A DNA stretch of 64,000 nucleotides from NCBI RefSeq assembly GCF_005049235.1, contig NZ_SUMD01000013.1:62001-126000 (forward strand), given 5' to 3'. A program made the translations under genes and the position numbers. The notes under the pieces were generated by a model. It made no database searches, was not told where the DNA came from, and worked only from the letters and a program-made list of their open reading frames with translations. Origin of the DNA: Rhodococcus oryzae. GTDB lineage: Bacteria; Actinomycetota; Actinomycetes; Mycobacteriales; Mycobacteriaceae. Of this stretch, positions 16,643-25,370 are shown in pieces; within the stretch, counting starts at the first letter, position 1, and each line of letters opens with the position of its first letter.

Positions 16643-17626
16643 TCAGGCCGGCTGCCGCCGACCCGTGAACGCGATGAGCTGTTCGAGCGGCCCCGCACCG
16701 TCCTCGACCGGCACCGGGTCCCCGAAATCCCCACTCTCCCGCTGCGGCGGCCCGATGACCGTGTTCGCCAGTCCCAGCACATAGCTCGCGAGCTGGTCGG
16801 GTACCTCGATCCCTTGCCCGGTCGCCGCCGCGAAATCCCATGCGTGCACCAAGAATTCGATCGACAGGATGCTCACTGCCGTGGTCGCGGGCATCGGAGT
16901 CGAGCCCGGCGACACGGTGCCGTGCAGACCGCGGCGGTGCCAGCCCTCCGTAGCCGCTGCAGCGGCGTCGGCGACACGTACCTCCACGTCCTCGTCCGCG
17001 GCGGCGCCCGGCATCGTCGCACCCCCCGCCGACCCGAGGCTCGCGATCGACCCGAGCAGGTGCTCGGCCAACGCGGCGACCGTGAAGTCGCGGCACGGGG
17101 TCCGGCGCTGCATGTCGTCGGCGGTGAGTCCGCGCAGCACTTCCTGCAACACCACGAGCGTGGCTTCGGCGCAGGTGAGTTCGTCCGTCGGTTCGAGCGC
17201 GACCGCCCAGTCGTCCGGACCCGCGTCGCCGCTGCGGGCGGCGACGGCCAGCCGGTCGAGATAGTGATTCCACACCTCGGCGTGACTCGGCGCCTGCGCG
17301 TCGGTCAGGCCGTCGTGAACCCAGCGGATCTCCGTCGAACCGTCATGTGGGGTCAGGGTCATCGCGACCGTCGAGCCACCCGGCGGCAGGTCGTCGCTGT
17401 CCTCCCACCACCACCGCAGCTTGAGGCGCTGACCGGGCACGACCTCTTCGAACGTGCCGGAAGCGGAGTGGCCGGGCACCACCGTCCACCGGTACCGCCC
17501 GCCCTGGCGCAGATCGACCCTCGCGGCCACGGTCAGCCATCGTCGCAGCCGTTCCGGACGGCTGATCAGCTCGAACGCCGCGTCAGGCTCGAGCGCAACC
17601 TCGACGGTCCTGTCGAATTGCGTCAC
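16643..17626 (-). CDS. fusion: SRPBCC (AHSA1-like) domain plus TIGR03086-type metal-binding domain
   Basis: A 327-residue two-domain protein. Residues 1-140 are an AHSA1-like SRPBCC domain (FDRTVEVALEPDAAFELI, RLRRWLTV, GTFEEVVPGQRLKLRWWW). Residues 150-327 resemble the DinB/maleylpyruvate-isomerase superfamily branch TIGR03086, with RTPCRDFTVAALAEHLLGSI and a later EFLVHAWDFA that supply possible metal-binding His residues. DinB-like enzymes often use mycothiol, but no activity can be assigned. GTG 17626 has GGAG five bases upstream. Both modules occur as separate proteins elsewhere, so the fusion is informative. Confidence 0.82.
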   Translation of the reverse strand: MTQFDRTVEVALEPDAAFELISRPERLRRWLTVAARVDLRQGGRYRWTVVPGHSASGTFEEVVPGQRLKLRWWWEDSDDLPPGGSTVAMTLTPHDGSTEIRWVHDGLTDAQAPSHAEVWNHYLDRLAVAARSGDAGPDDWAVALEPTDELTCAEATLVVLQEVLRGLTADDMQRRTPCRDFTVAALAEHLLGSIASLGSAGGATMPGAAADEDVEVRVADAAAAATEGWHRRGLHGTVSPGSTPMPATTAVSILSIEFLVHAWDFAAATGQGIEVPDQLASYVLGLANTVIGPPQRESGDFGDPVPVEDGAGPLEQLIAFTGRRQPA

Positions 17627-17869
17627 GGGTCTCCTTCCAGGCGACCCCCATCTATGAATATATCGCCGATGCACCCGGATCGACCCCGAAACCGACCACC
17701 CGACTGGTTACCACCTGGACGGCAGACAAGGTGATCAGGGCGGGTTTTTTCGCCGCTACGCGCTGCCCGCACGGGCTCCTTGGGTTAGCGTGTTACGCGT
17801 CTACCCGGGAAACGACCGTCACAGCGTTCGACCGTCACTGCATTGGATCGATGCAAGGGAGCTCGGAGT

Positions 17870-19066
17870 ATGCGTCAGCGCCTCCGCTTTTTGACAACAA
17901 CGCTCGGTGTCCTGCTCCTGCTTGCGGGACTGGCCCTGCCTGCAAGCGCCATACCGGCGGGACCCCTCTACCCCACGCCCGATCCGGACCCCTTCTATCT
18001 GGCCCCGCCCGACCTCGCGAATCTGCGTCCGGGCGACGTGGTCCGGGTCCGTCCCATCGACGCCTCGCTGTACGCGAACAGCGACGGCTGGCAGGTCGCG
18101 TTCCGCTCGACGAACTCCACCGGCAAACCCATCATGGGCATGACCACGGTGTTCCTGCCCCACGGCATCAAGAATCCGCCGCTCGTCTCCTACCAGGCGA
18201 TCATCAATTCGCTGGGCACCAAGTGCAACCCCTCGCGGGCGCTGTTCAACGGCGAGCTGAACGATGCCCCCGGCATGTACCTGCCGATCAACCGCGGTTG
18301 GGCGGTGTCGGTGCCCGATCACATCGGGCCGACCGGGGCATACGGTGCCGCCAAGCTCGGCGGCCTGATCACGCTCGACAGTGTTCGCGCCGTGCAGAAG
18401 GTGACCGAACTGGGCCTCGCCAACAGTCCGGTTGCCCTGGCCGGGTACTCCGGCGGAGGCATGGCGAGCGCATGGGCGGCCGCGCTGCAACCGACCTACG
18501 CACCCGAGCTGAAGCTCGCCGGGGTGGCCGCGGGCGGCATCCCGGCGGACCTCTGGGAGATGGTGCAGGGCCTCGGCCTCAACCCGCATCCGGGCTTCGG
18601 CCTCGCCTTCGCGGCGGCCATGGGACTCGAGCGCGAGTATCCCGAGCGGCTGCCGGTCTCGTCGCAGCTGAACCCGACGGGCCTGTGGTTCCGCGACTGG
18701 GTGACCAACGAATGCAGGCGATTCCTGCTCTTCCACGGTGTGTTCCGCAACGCGGAACAGCTCGCCGCGTCGACCAGCCTGTTGGGAAGTCCGGAGGCAC
18801 TCGGGGTCCTGCGCGAGAACAGCCTCCGGTACTACCCGACGATCCCGACCGTGCCGATGTACATCTGGCACGGCATGTACGACGGGCTGACCCCCTACGA
18901 CGCGGTAGCCGATGTCGCGCACCGGTATTGCGCGGCCGGAGCACCCCTGACCTTCGTGCCGTACGACATCGCCGAGCACATGACCACCGCCGCAGCCGGA
19001 TTCGGCGACGCCTGGAACTACGTCGAGGCACGCTTCCGCGGGGAGCCGGCTCCCACGCGCTGCTGA
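17870..19066 (+). CDS. secreted lipase, LIP family
   Basis: A 398-residue exported alpha/beta hydrolase of the secretory lipase family (PF03583-like). The signal peptide covers about residues 1-30 (LTTTLGVLLLLAGLALPASA). The nucleophile elbow is GYSGGG with Ser194. The acid and His are expected in WHGMYDGLTPYD and DIAEHMTTAA near the C-terminus. The family hydrolyses triacylglycerols or steroid esters outside the cell. I preferred ATG 17870 (GGAG and AGGGAG just upstream) over an in-frame TTG at 17843 because it starts right at the signal peptide. Confidence 0.9.
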   Translation: MRQRLRFLTTTLGVLLLLAGLALPASAIPAGPLYPTPDPDPFYLAPPDLANLRPGDVVRVRPIDASLYANSDGWQVAFRSTNSTGKPIMGMTTVFLPHGIKNPPLVSYQAIINSLGTKCNPSRALFNGELNDAPGMYLPINRGWAVSVPDHIGPTGAYGAAKLGGLITLDSVRAVQKVTELGLANSPVALAGYSGGGMASAWAAALQPTYAPELKLAGVAAGGIPADLWEMVQGLGLNPHPGFGLAFAAAMGLEREYPERLPVSSQLNPTGLWFRDWVTNECRRFLLFHGVFRNAEQLAASTSLLGSPEALGVLRENSLRYYPTIPTVPMYIWHGMYDGLTPYDAVADVAHRYCAAGAPLTFVPYDIAEHMTTAAAGFGDAWNYVEARFRGEPAPTRC

Positions 19067-19085
19067 GGTAGTCCGCACGCGACGC

Positions 19086-20231
19086 TCACGGCGCCGGGCA
19101 CACCGCGGCGGTGAGTGCCCGACTGGCGGCGGGCGACCGCGCTTCATCGGTGAAATCCTGGTTCAGCGCAATCGTCACGGCCCGCCCCGTGGCCGGAACC
19201 ACACCGGCGTAGGTGATCGACCCGGAAATGCCTCCGCTGTGGCCCCAGAAGTCTTGTGCGCAGGGCATCGAGAGGCGCATCAACCCGAGACCGTATGCCA
19301 TCGTGCCGCTTTCACCGATGGCACGGACATTCTGCATCTCCGCCATTTCGGCGGGCGGAAGCAGCCTGCCGTCCAGGAGTGCGGTGAAGAAGCGGTTGAG
19401 GTCCGCGCCGCTGGCGACCATCGCGCCCGCCGCACCGGCCGCGGACACATTCTGGCTGGTGTAGTCGGTCCGCCGGCCGCTGACCTCGGTATAGCCGATG
19501 GGATGCGGGCCGCGCATATCGGTTTCGTCCGGTGCCGGGTAGTAGGTGTCACGGAGGCCGAGTGGTTCGAGGATTCGACGGGTGATCTCCGCGCCAACAG
19601 AAGCGCCGGTGATCCTCTCGATCACCATCCCGACGATGGCGTAGTTCGTGTTCGAGTACGCCCATTTCGCGCCGGGCTCGAATGCGGCGGGACCGGTCAG
19701 CGCGGTTCGCAGGACCGCGGACATATCCGCGGTCTGCCACCGCGCCTGTTCGCTGAGGATCTCCATTTGCCAAGGCTTGGGCGTCGCTCCGAACTCCGCC
19801 GCGTACTCGGGGAGCCCGCTGGTGTGCTGCAGTAGATTTCGGATCGTGATCCGGTTACCGTCGATACCCGGCCCATGCACCACTCCGGGCAGATACCGCT
19901 CCACCGGGGCATCCAGTTCGACCTCACCCTCGGCCACCAACTGCAACACGACCGTCGCCACGAATGTCTTTGTGTTGCTGCCGATCCGGACCCGGGCATT
20001 GGCAGCAAACGGCTCGCCGGTAGCCAGATCGCCGACGCCCGTGGTGACCCGCCAACTGTGCCCCCTGTCGTCGATCACCGCCTCCGCACCCGGATATCCC
20101 AGCTGGACGGCATCATTCAGAGCCGCCGTGACCTGCTCCTTCCCCACTTCCCGCACTTCGGGCGCATCGTCCACACCGCAGGACGTCGCCGTCACCATCG
20201 CCGCCACCAACACCGCAAGTTTCACCTTCAC
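19086..20231 (-). CDS. lipoprotein serine hydrolase, class C beta-lactamase/DD-peptidase family
   Basis: A 381-residue protein beginning with a lipoprotein signal (lipobox TATSC, Cys18). All three penicillin-recognising motifs are present: S-x-x-K as SNTK (Ser85, Lys88), Y-x-N as YSN (192-194), and H-x-G as HSG in WGHSGGISG. The fold covers class C beta-lactamases, D-Ala-D-Ala peptidases and esterases such as EstB, and sequence alone does not separate them. It is anchored outside the membrane. The gene converges on the secreted lipase with 19 bp between stops. Confidence 0.9.
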   Translation of the reverse strand: MKVKLAVLVAAMVTATSCGVDDAPEVREVGKEQVTAALNDAVQLGYPGAEAVIDDRGHSWRVTTGVGDLATGEPFAANARVRIGSNTKTFVATVVLQLVAEGEVELDAPVERYLPGVVHGPGIDGNRITIRNLLQHTSGLPEYAAEFGATPKPWQMEILSEQARWQTADMSAVLRTALTGPAAFEPGAKWAYSNTNYAIVGMVIERITGASVGAEITRRILEPLGLRDTYYPAPDETDMRGPHPIGYTEVSGRRTDYTSQNVSAAGAAGAMVASGADLNRFFTALLDGRLLPPAEMAEMQNVRAIGESGTMAYGLGLMRLSMPCAQDFWGHSGGISGSITYAGVVPATGRAVTIALNQDFTDEARSPAASRALTAAVCPAP

Positions 20232-20340
20232 GCCATCAAGTTACGAAGAATGGCCGTCTGTGATCAGACAGCTACCACCCGAATCTCGGGTGGTGCTGGC
20301 ACCACCATCCACCACGCCGAATGCCGAAAGTAGGCCGGCA

Positions 20341-20788
20341 GGCTGACCACGGCCGACTTCACGGCCCAGGCGGCCATGACCGTCGATCGCGCGGGCACCA
20401 CCGTCACCGCCGCAAGCGAGACGCCCTGGCCCAGGACGGCCCGGCCATCTCGGATCAGGTGGGCAGCTCGTCTCGCGTCCTGCGCTTGGACCGGGCCACC
20501 GGCGCCAACTTCGGCGAGTTCGTCTATGAGGTCGACCCCGTACGCCTCGCGCCCGGCGAGGCGTTCAATCCCGTGTCGTCGGCGAACGGGATCGGCGAGA
20601 TCCTGGCGATCAGCGACTCCGACTATCTCACTGTGGAGCGCAATGTCTCGGCGGCAGGTGGACTCTCGGTGAAGCTGTACCGGACCAGCATCCACGGTGC
20701 CGAAAACGTCGCAGGCAAGGCCACCCTGACCGGGACCGAACGGAAGATGCGCAAGGCATTGGTCTTCGACTTCGCTTCCACCTGCTGA
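20341..20788 (+). pseudogene. fragment of a phytase-like esterase gene with a frameshift
   Basis: From about 20425 to 20788 one frame encodes ALAQDGPA, RVLRLDRATG, FGEFVYEVDP, NGIGEILAISDSDYLTVERN and KLYRTSIHGAENV, which together match the esterase-like phytase family (PF13449-type). The preceding AMTVDRAGTTVTAASE belongs to the same family but is in another frame. One lost base near 20420-20421 explains it, because restoring an A gives S-E-N-A-L-A-Q-D-G-P. The 5' two thirds and the C-terminus beyond FDFAS are missing, so this is a remnant and not a short gene. Confidence 0.75.
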
Positions 20789-20854
20789 CCATCGGGCGCT
20801 GACATACCGACCGTTCCTATTGCTCTGGGTCCCGATTCTGGGCACTATGACCGG

Positions 20855-21760
20855 GTGTCCAGAATCGGCCATCGCCCCCTCCTCGTCTCCCTCGCCGCGG
20901 TGTCCGCGCTGATCCTCGGTGGGTGTTCCGACGGGGCCGAGTCCGAGGCAGAGCCGACGTCGATTCCCGAGGCGTACACCAAGCTGCCCACCACCGCGGC
21001 GGTCGGCAACTGCGGCCCGGGCAGCGGGGCCACCGTGGCCGACGGCGTACTCACCATCGCAACCGATTCACCGGCATACGAGCCGTGGATCGTCGATAAC
21101 GACCCGTCGAACGGCAAGGGCTTCGAGGGCGCGGTGGCCCGCTCGGTGTCCGAGAAGCTCGGGTATCGACCGGATCAGGTCGAGTTCATCCGGGTCCCCT
21201 TCAACAACGCGATCGCACCCGGCGAGAAGAACTTCGACTTCGACATCAACCAGGTCACCATCGTGGGCAACCGGCGCGATGCCGTCGACTTCTCGTCGCC
21301 GTACTACGCGGTGGCACAGTCCATCGTCGCGATGAAGGGCACCCCGGCCGCGGCGGTCGATTCCCTCGACGGGCTCGCCCCGTTCCGGCTCGGCGCACAG
21401 AGCGGCTCCACCAGCCTGGCCTCGATCACCGGGACGATCCGGCCGTCCCAACCCCCAGTCGAGTTCGCCACCAACGACGAGGCGAAGGCCGCACTGGCGG
21501 CGGGCACGATCGACGCGCTGGTCGTCGACATCCCGACCGGATTCCAGATCACCGCAACCGATCTGCCGAACAGCACACTGATCGGCCAGTTCCCGCGCCC
21601 GAACACGGTCACCGAGTTCTTCGGCCTGGTGCTCGAGAAGAACAGCCCGATGACGGCATGCGCCTCCGCGGCCGTCGACGCGCTCTACGCTGACGGCACG
21701 CTCGACCGGCTCGCCCAGACCTGGCTGGCCGACACTGCCGGGGTCCCGGTCCTGGGCTGA
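20855..21760 (+). CDS. extracellular solute-binding lipoprotein, family 3 (amino-acid ABC type)
   Basis: A 301-residue lipoprotein. The start is GTG 20855, with a signal peptide and lipobox LGGC (Cys24). The mature protein shows the bilobed family-3 pattern: VLTIATDSPAYEPWI at the start of lobe 1, FDFDINQVTIVGNRRDAVDFSSPYY at the hinge, and LGAQSGSTS as the ligand-binding loop. It should bind an amino acid for an ABC importer, but no permease or ATPase gene lies nearby, so it is an orphan here. Confidence 0.9.
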   Translation: MSRIGHRPLLVSLAAVSALILGGCSDGAESEAEPTSIPEAYTKLPTTAAVGNCGPGSGATVADGVLTIATDSPAYEPWIVDNDPSNGKGFEGAVARSVSEKLGYRPDQVEFIRVPFNNAIAPGEKNFDFDINQVTIVGNRRDAVDFSSPYYAVAQSIVAMKGTPAAAVDSLDGLAPFRLGAQSGSTSLASITGTIRPSQPPVEFATNDEAKAALAAGTIDALVVDIPTGFQITATDLPNSTLIGQFPRPNTVTEFFGLVLEKNSPMTACASAAVDALYADGTLDRLAQTWLADTAGVPVLG

Positions 21761-21868
21761 CGCAGACGGATTCCGCCCGAACTCCGGTGGCGGTCGTCGA
21801 ACTGTCGTAGCCTCCCCTCGGATCCCGGCGGGACGACCGGGTGCGCAATCACGAGGGGGCGGACGGCG

Positions 21869-22690
21869 ATGACACGCGGAGTTCGGGCACGGTTGATCGG
21901 TTCACTGCTGGCGGCGACGGTCGTGCTCTCGCCCGGCCTGCTAGTCCCGGCGGCCGCGTCGGCCCAGCCGACCACCCCCGACATCCAGCTCGAGGGCGCC
22001 AAGAACTTCCGCGACATCGGCGGCTACCTGACCGCCGACGGCCGCCGGGTGCGCGAGGACCTGGTGTACCGGTCGAACCGGCTGAGCAAGCTCACCGACG
22101 CCGACCAGGCGAAGCTCACCGCGGCGAACGTCACCCTCGACGTAGACCTGCGCAACGCCATGGAGCGCAAGGACGAACCGGACCGTCTGCCCGCAGGCGT
22201 CGAGTACAAGGTCGCGGACGTGGTGAGCCTGAACAACGGACTCGGGTTCCACGAGTTCGTGCCGATCACCCTGGGACGGGCCATCATCGACGCGGCCGTC
22301 AAGGGTTCCTCCGACATCGGCCAGAGCATCGGCTACCCGTTCATGGTCAGCTTCCAGGGCTCCGACGTCGCGTTCCGCGACCTGCTCACCGCGATCGCGC
22401 AGCAACAGAGCGGCGCGGTCGTCTACCACTGCAGCGCGGGCAAGGACCGCACCGGATGGGCGACCGCCGTCCTGCTGACCATCCTCGGCGTCCCCCGCGC
22501 AACGGTGAACGCGGACTTCCTGGCCAGCAACACCTTCCTCGGCCGCAGCGACGCCGTCGAACAGTCCTGGCTCGACGCCGCGTTCGATCAGGTCAACCGG
22601 CTGTACGGCAGCTTCGACCGCTACGTGCGCGACGGGCTCCGACTGGATCAGAACACGGTGAACACGTTGCGGGCCAAGCTCCTGGTCTAG
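21869..22690 (+). CDS. secreted tyrosine-protein phosphatase (PtpB-like fold)
   Basis: A 273-residue protein with a Sec signal peptide (about 1-31) and the phosphatase loop HCSAGKDRTG, where Cys188 is the nucleophile and Arg194 binds phosphate. The N-terminal GAKNFRDIGGYLTADGRRVREDLVYRSNRLSKL is the signature of the Tyr_phosphatase3 family, which includes M. tuberculosis PtpB. PtpB-type enzymes dephosphorylate phosphotyrosine and phosphoinositides. ATG 21869 gives the expected signal peptide. Confidence 0.92.
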   Translation: MTRGVRARLIGSLLAATVVLSPGLLVPAAASAQPTTPDIQLEGAKNFRDIGGYLTADGRRVREDLVYRSNRLSKLTDADQAKLTAANVTLDVDLRNAMERKDEPDRLPAGVEYKVADVVSLNNGLGFHEFVPITLGRAIIDAAVKGSSDIGQSIGYPFMVSFQGSDVAFRDLLTAIAQQQSGAVVYHCSAGKDRTGWATAVLLTILGVPRATVNADFLASNTFLGRSDAVEQSWLDAAFDQVNRLYGSFDRYVRDGLRLDQNTVNTLRAKLLV

Positions 22691-22696
22691 TCCGAC

Positions 22697-23128
22697 CTAG
22701 GCGTAGAGGGTGACAAACGTACGCAGCGAGCCCTCGATGTCGCCCTTGAGGGCGCGGGCGACGCCGGAACCGATCGGGCCGAACAGCGGCGCCCCGCCGA
22801 GGTCGATGTTCAGACCGACCTCGGCGCCGTCACCCTTGGGCGTCACCGAGAGCGTGAGGTTCACCTTGACGCCGCCCTTGCCGTCCCCCTTCAGGAGCAG
22901 GGTCTTGGGCGGGTTGTACTCCTTGATGACCCACTTGATCCGATTCCGCATCCCCTTGACCGAGACCACCGACTCGGCGGTGGTCCCGGCCGTCAGCTGC
23001 TCGGGGATCTCGGAGCGCCAACCGTCGTGAATCGAGAGCCACTTCTCGAATTCCTCCAGAGCGCTTGCCTTCTCCCACGCTTCCTGCGGGGACAACGGCA
23101 CATCGATCGATACCTTCAGCTTCGCCAT
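22697..23128 (-). CDS. SRPBCC protein similar to M. tuberculosis Rv0910
   Basis: A 143-residue SRPBCC-fold protein with MAKLKVSIDVPLSPQEAWE, FEKWLSIHDGWRSEIP, VSVKGMRNRIKWVIKEYNPP and APLFGPIGSGVARALKGDIE. From memory it matches Rv0910 along its whole length; that protein has been listed as the toxin of a putative Rv0909/Rv0910 pair. No antitoxin-like gene adjoins it here. The Rv0909-like gene is at 33960-34148, next to the CtpE-like ATPase. A toxin role is therefore doubtful; lipid binding is an alternative. The start is ATG 23128. Confidence 0.82.
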   Translation of the reverse strand: MAKLKVSIDVPLSPQEAWEKASALEEFEKWLSIHDGWRSEIPEQLTAGTTAESVVSVKGMRNRIKWVIKEYNPPKTLLLKGDGKGGVKVNLTLSVTPKGDGAEVGLNIDLGGAPLFGPIGSGVARALKGDIEGSLRTFVTLYA

Positions 23129-23159
23129 TGACGAATCGTAGCGAACAGTCAACGCCCCG

Positions 23160-24794
23160 CTAGTGGGCGACGGCCTTCTCGACGCCGACCCCGGTCAGGG
23201 AGCGAACCTCCATCTCGGCCTGCTTCGCCGCATTCTCCTGCTTGGCCCGGCCGGCGTGGGTGCCGACGATGCCGAGCAGGAAGGCGAGCGGGATGGAGAC
23301 GATGCCGGGGTTCGCCAGCGGGAAGAAGTCGAAGTCGGCGCTCGGGAACATCGACGAGGCCTTGCCGGACACCGCGGGCGAGAACACGATCAGCACGAGG
23401 CAGCTGATCAGGCCGCCGTAGATGCTCCAGAGGGCACCGGTGGTGTTGAACTTCTTCCAGAACAGCGAGTACAGCAGCGTCGGCAGGTTCGCGGAGGCCG
23501 CGACGGCGAAGGCGAGCGCGACCAGGAAGGCGATGTTCTGCCCCATGGCGAGGATGCCGAGGACGATCGAAACCAGTCCGATGACCACCACGGTGATCCT
23601 CGAGACCCGGACCTGCTGCTCCTCGGAAGCCTTGCCCCGCTTGATGACACTGGCGTAGATGTCGTGGGCGAAGGAGGCCGAGGCGGTGATCGCCAGGCCG
23701 GCCACGACGGCGAGGATGGTCGCGAAGGCCACCGCCGAGATGACCGCGAGGAAGATGGTGCCGCCGAGTTCGAACGCGAGGAGCGGCGCGGCGGAGTTCT
23801 CCTTGCCCGGCGCCGCGAGGATCTTGTCGGGCCCGACCATCCGGGCTGCGCCGTATCCGAGCACCAGGGTGAACAGGTAGAACGCCCCGATCAGGCCGAT
23901 TGCCCAGGTCACCGACCGCCTGGCCTCCTTCGAGGTGGGCACTGTGTAGAAGCGCATCAGCACGTGCGGCAGGCCTGCGGTGCCGAGCACCAGGGCGAGG
24001 CCGAGCGAGATGAAGTCCAGCCGCGACATGGAGCTGATGCCGTACTTCGCGCCGGGTGCCAGGATGTCGCGGCCCGCGACCGCCTCGTTGGCGGAGCCGT
24101 TCACCATCGTCTGCGCGTCCGCGAGCAGCTGCGAGAAGTTGCCCTTCACCGCGAAGAGCACCAGCACGAACATGATCCCGGCACCGAGGATGAGCAGCAC
24201 GGCCTTGACCATCTGCACGTAGGTGGTGCCCTTCATGCCGCCGATGAGCACGTAGACGATCATCAGGACCCCGACCACCGCTACGACGATGGCCTGGCCG
24301 ACCTTGCCGTTGATGTTCAGCAGCAGGGCCACGAGTCCGCCCGCGCCCGCCATCTGGGCGAGCAGGTAGAACAGCGAGACCACCAGCGTGGACAGCGCGG
24401 CGGCCATCCGGACCGGGCGCTCCCGCAGCCGGAAGCTCAGCACGTCGGCCATCGTGAATCTGCCGGTGTTGCGGAGCAATTCGGCGACCAGCAGCAGCGC
24501 CACCAGCCAGGCGACCAGGAAGCCGACCGAGTAGAGGAACCCGTCGTAGCCGTAGACGGCGATGGCCCCCGCGATGCCGAGGAAGGAGGCGGCCGACAGG
24601 TAGTCGCCCGCGATGGCGAAGCCGTTCTGCGGGCCGGAGAACTGGGCACCGCCGGTGTAGAAGTCGGACGCCTTCTTGGTGGTGCGGCTCGCGCGGATCA
24701 CGATCGTCATGGTGATCACGACGAACGCCACGAAGATCGCGATGTTCAGTGCCGGGTTGCCGACCGAGGCCGTACCCGCTGCCAGAGTGATCAC
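23160..24794 (-). CDS. sodium:solute symporter, cation/acetate (ActP-like)
   Basis: A 544-residue, roughly 13-helix SSS-family transporter. Family features are FYTGGAQFSGPQNGFAIAGDYLSAASFLG near the N-terminus, the Na+-site region GTAGLPHVLMRFYTVP, and ITASASFAHDIYASVI in the second inverted repeat. ActP-type proteins import acetate or other short monocarboxylates with Na+. GTG 24794 overlaps the stop of the DUF485 gene (GTGA), the classic yjcH-actP arrangement. Confidence 0.92.
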   Translation of the reverse strand: MITLAAGTASVGNPALNIAIFVAFVVITMTIVIRASRTTKKASDFYTGGAQFSGPQNGFAIAGDYLSAASFLGIAGAIAVYGYDGFLYSVGFLVAWLVALLLVAELLRNTGRFTMADVLSFRLRERPVRMAAALSTLVVSLFYLLAQMAGAGGLVALLLNINGKVGQAIVVAVVGVLMIVYVLIGGMKGTTYVQMVKAVLLILGAGIMFVLVLFAVKGNFSQLLADAQTMVNGSANEAVAGRDILAPGAKYGISSMSRLDFISLGLALVLGTAGLPHVLMRFYTVPTSKEARRSVTWAIGLIGAFYLFTLVLGYGAARMVGPDKILAAPGKENSAAPLLAFELGGTIFLAVISAVAFATILAVVAGLAITASASFAHDIYASVIKRGKASEEQQVRVSRITVVVIGLVSIVLGILAMGQNIAFLVALAFAVAASANLPTLLYSLFWKKFNTTGALWSIYGGLISCLVLIVFSPAVSGKASSMFPSADFDFFPLANPGIVSIPLAFLLGIVGTHAGRAKQENAAKQAEMEVRSLTGVGVEKAVAH

Positions 24795-25153
24795 TTGGCC
24801 GGTCCTTCCAGCTCTTCGCGGATCGCGGTGGCGCGGGGATCGAGCTCGCGGTTCGCGAACCTCACATAGAGCGCGGTGATGACGAAGGTCGAGACGAACT
24901 GGCCGAGCCCGAGGATGACGCCGAGGTTGACGTTGCCGATCACCTTGGTGGCCATGAAGTCGGTCGCGTAGGTGGCCAGCAGAACGTAGGTCGCGTACCA
25001 GGCCAGGAAGAACGCGGTCATCGGGAAGACGAAGCGCCGCAGCCTGCTCCGCAACTCCTGGAACTCGGGACTGGCCTGCATGTCGATGAAGGCCTGCGCG
25101 TCCGGGGTCGGTCGCTCGGGCGACCTCTCCGGGATCAGGTCGGCTGTTGTCAC
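24791..25153 (-). CDS. DUF485 small membrane protein, symporter partner
   Basis: A 120-residue protein with two transmembrane helices (about 53-73, FPMTAFFLAWYATYVLLATYA, and 83-105, NLGVILGLGQFVSTFVITALYVRFA). The pattern is that of DUF485/YjcH proteins that precede ActP symporters. The N-terminal tail ends in FQELRSRLRRFVFP, a usual DUF485 feature. The start is GTG 25153 with GAGGAG seven bases upstream. Its stop overlaps the symporter GTG by 4 bp, so both are made together. Confidence 0.9.
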   Translation of the reverse strand: MTTADLIPERSPERPTPDAQAFIDMQASPEFQELRSRLRRFVFPMTAFFLAWYATYVLLATYATDFMATKVIGNVNLGVILGLGQFVSTFVITALYVRFANRELDPRATAIREELEGPAK

Positions 25154-25338
25154 TGCGGACTCCTCGGTCAGTGGGGGGCCAGATCCCGTGAGGACCGGCA
25201 GGCCACAGACGTTAATGAGACACAGGTCACAGAAACAGGCTGTGGCGACGGTCACACGCCGAACCGTCGGATCCCGCGCCGGACGGTCGTCACGACACGA
25301 CGAACGGCGAACGGCGTAGGCGGCTGCGCCGCCTGTGC

Positions 25339-25370
25339 GTGGTTGACGAGTCCAGAGACTCGTCAACCAC
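25339..25370 (-). terminator. perfect 14-bp hairpin ending the second symporter operon
   Basis: GTGGTTGACGAGTC (25339-25352) and GACTCGTCAACCAC (25357-25370) pair completely around a 4-base loop. The hairpin starts one base past the symporter stop (25371, minus strand). No U-tract follows, as is usual for actinobacterial intrinsic terminators. It separates the two symporter transcription units. Confidence 0.8.

Noticed and set aside
16544-16700. tRNA-Arg as an integration site for a mobile element.
   Set aside because: No integrase, no repeat of the tRNA 3' end and no compositional change was seen downstream.
17735-17760. GGCG-GGTTTTTT-CGCC as a terminator after the fusion protein.
   Set aside because: It lies upstream of that gene (start 17626, minus), so it cannot terminate it, and the 4-bp stem is too weak.
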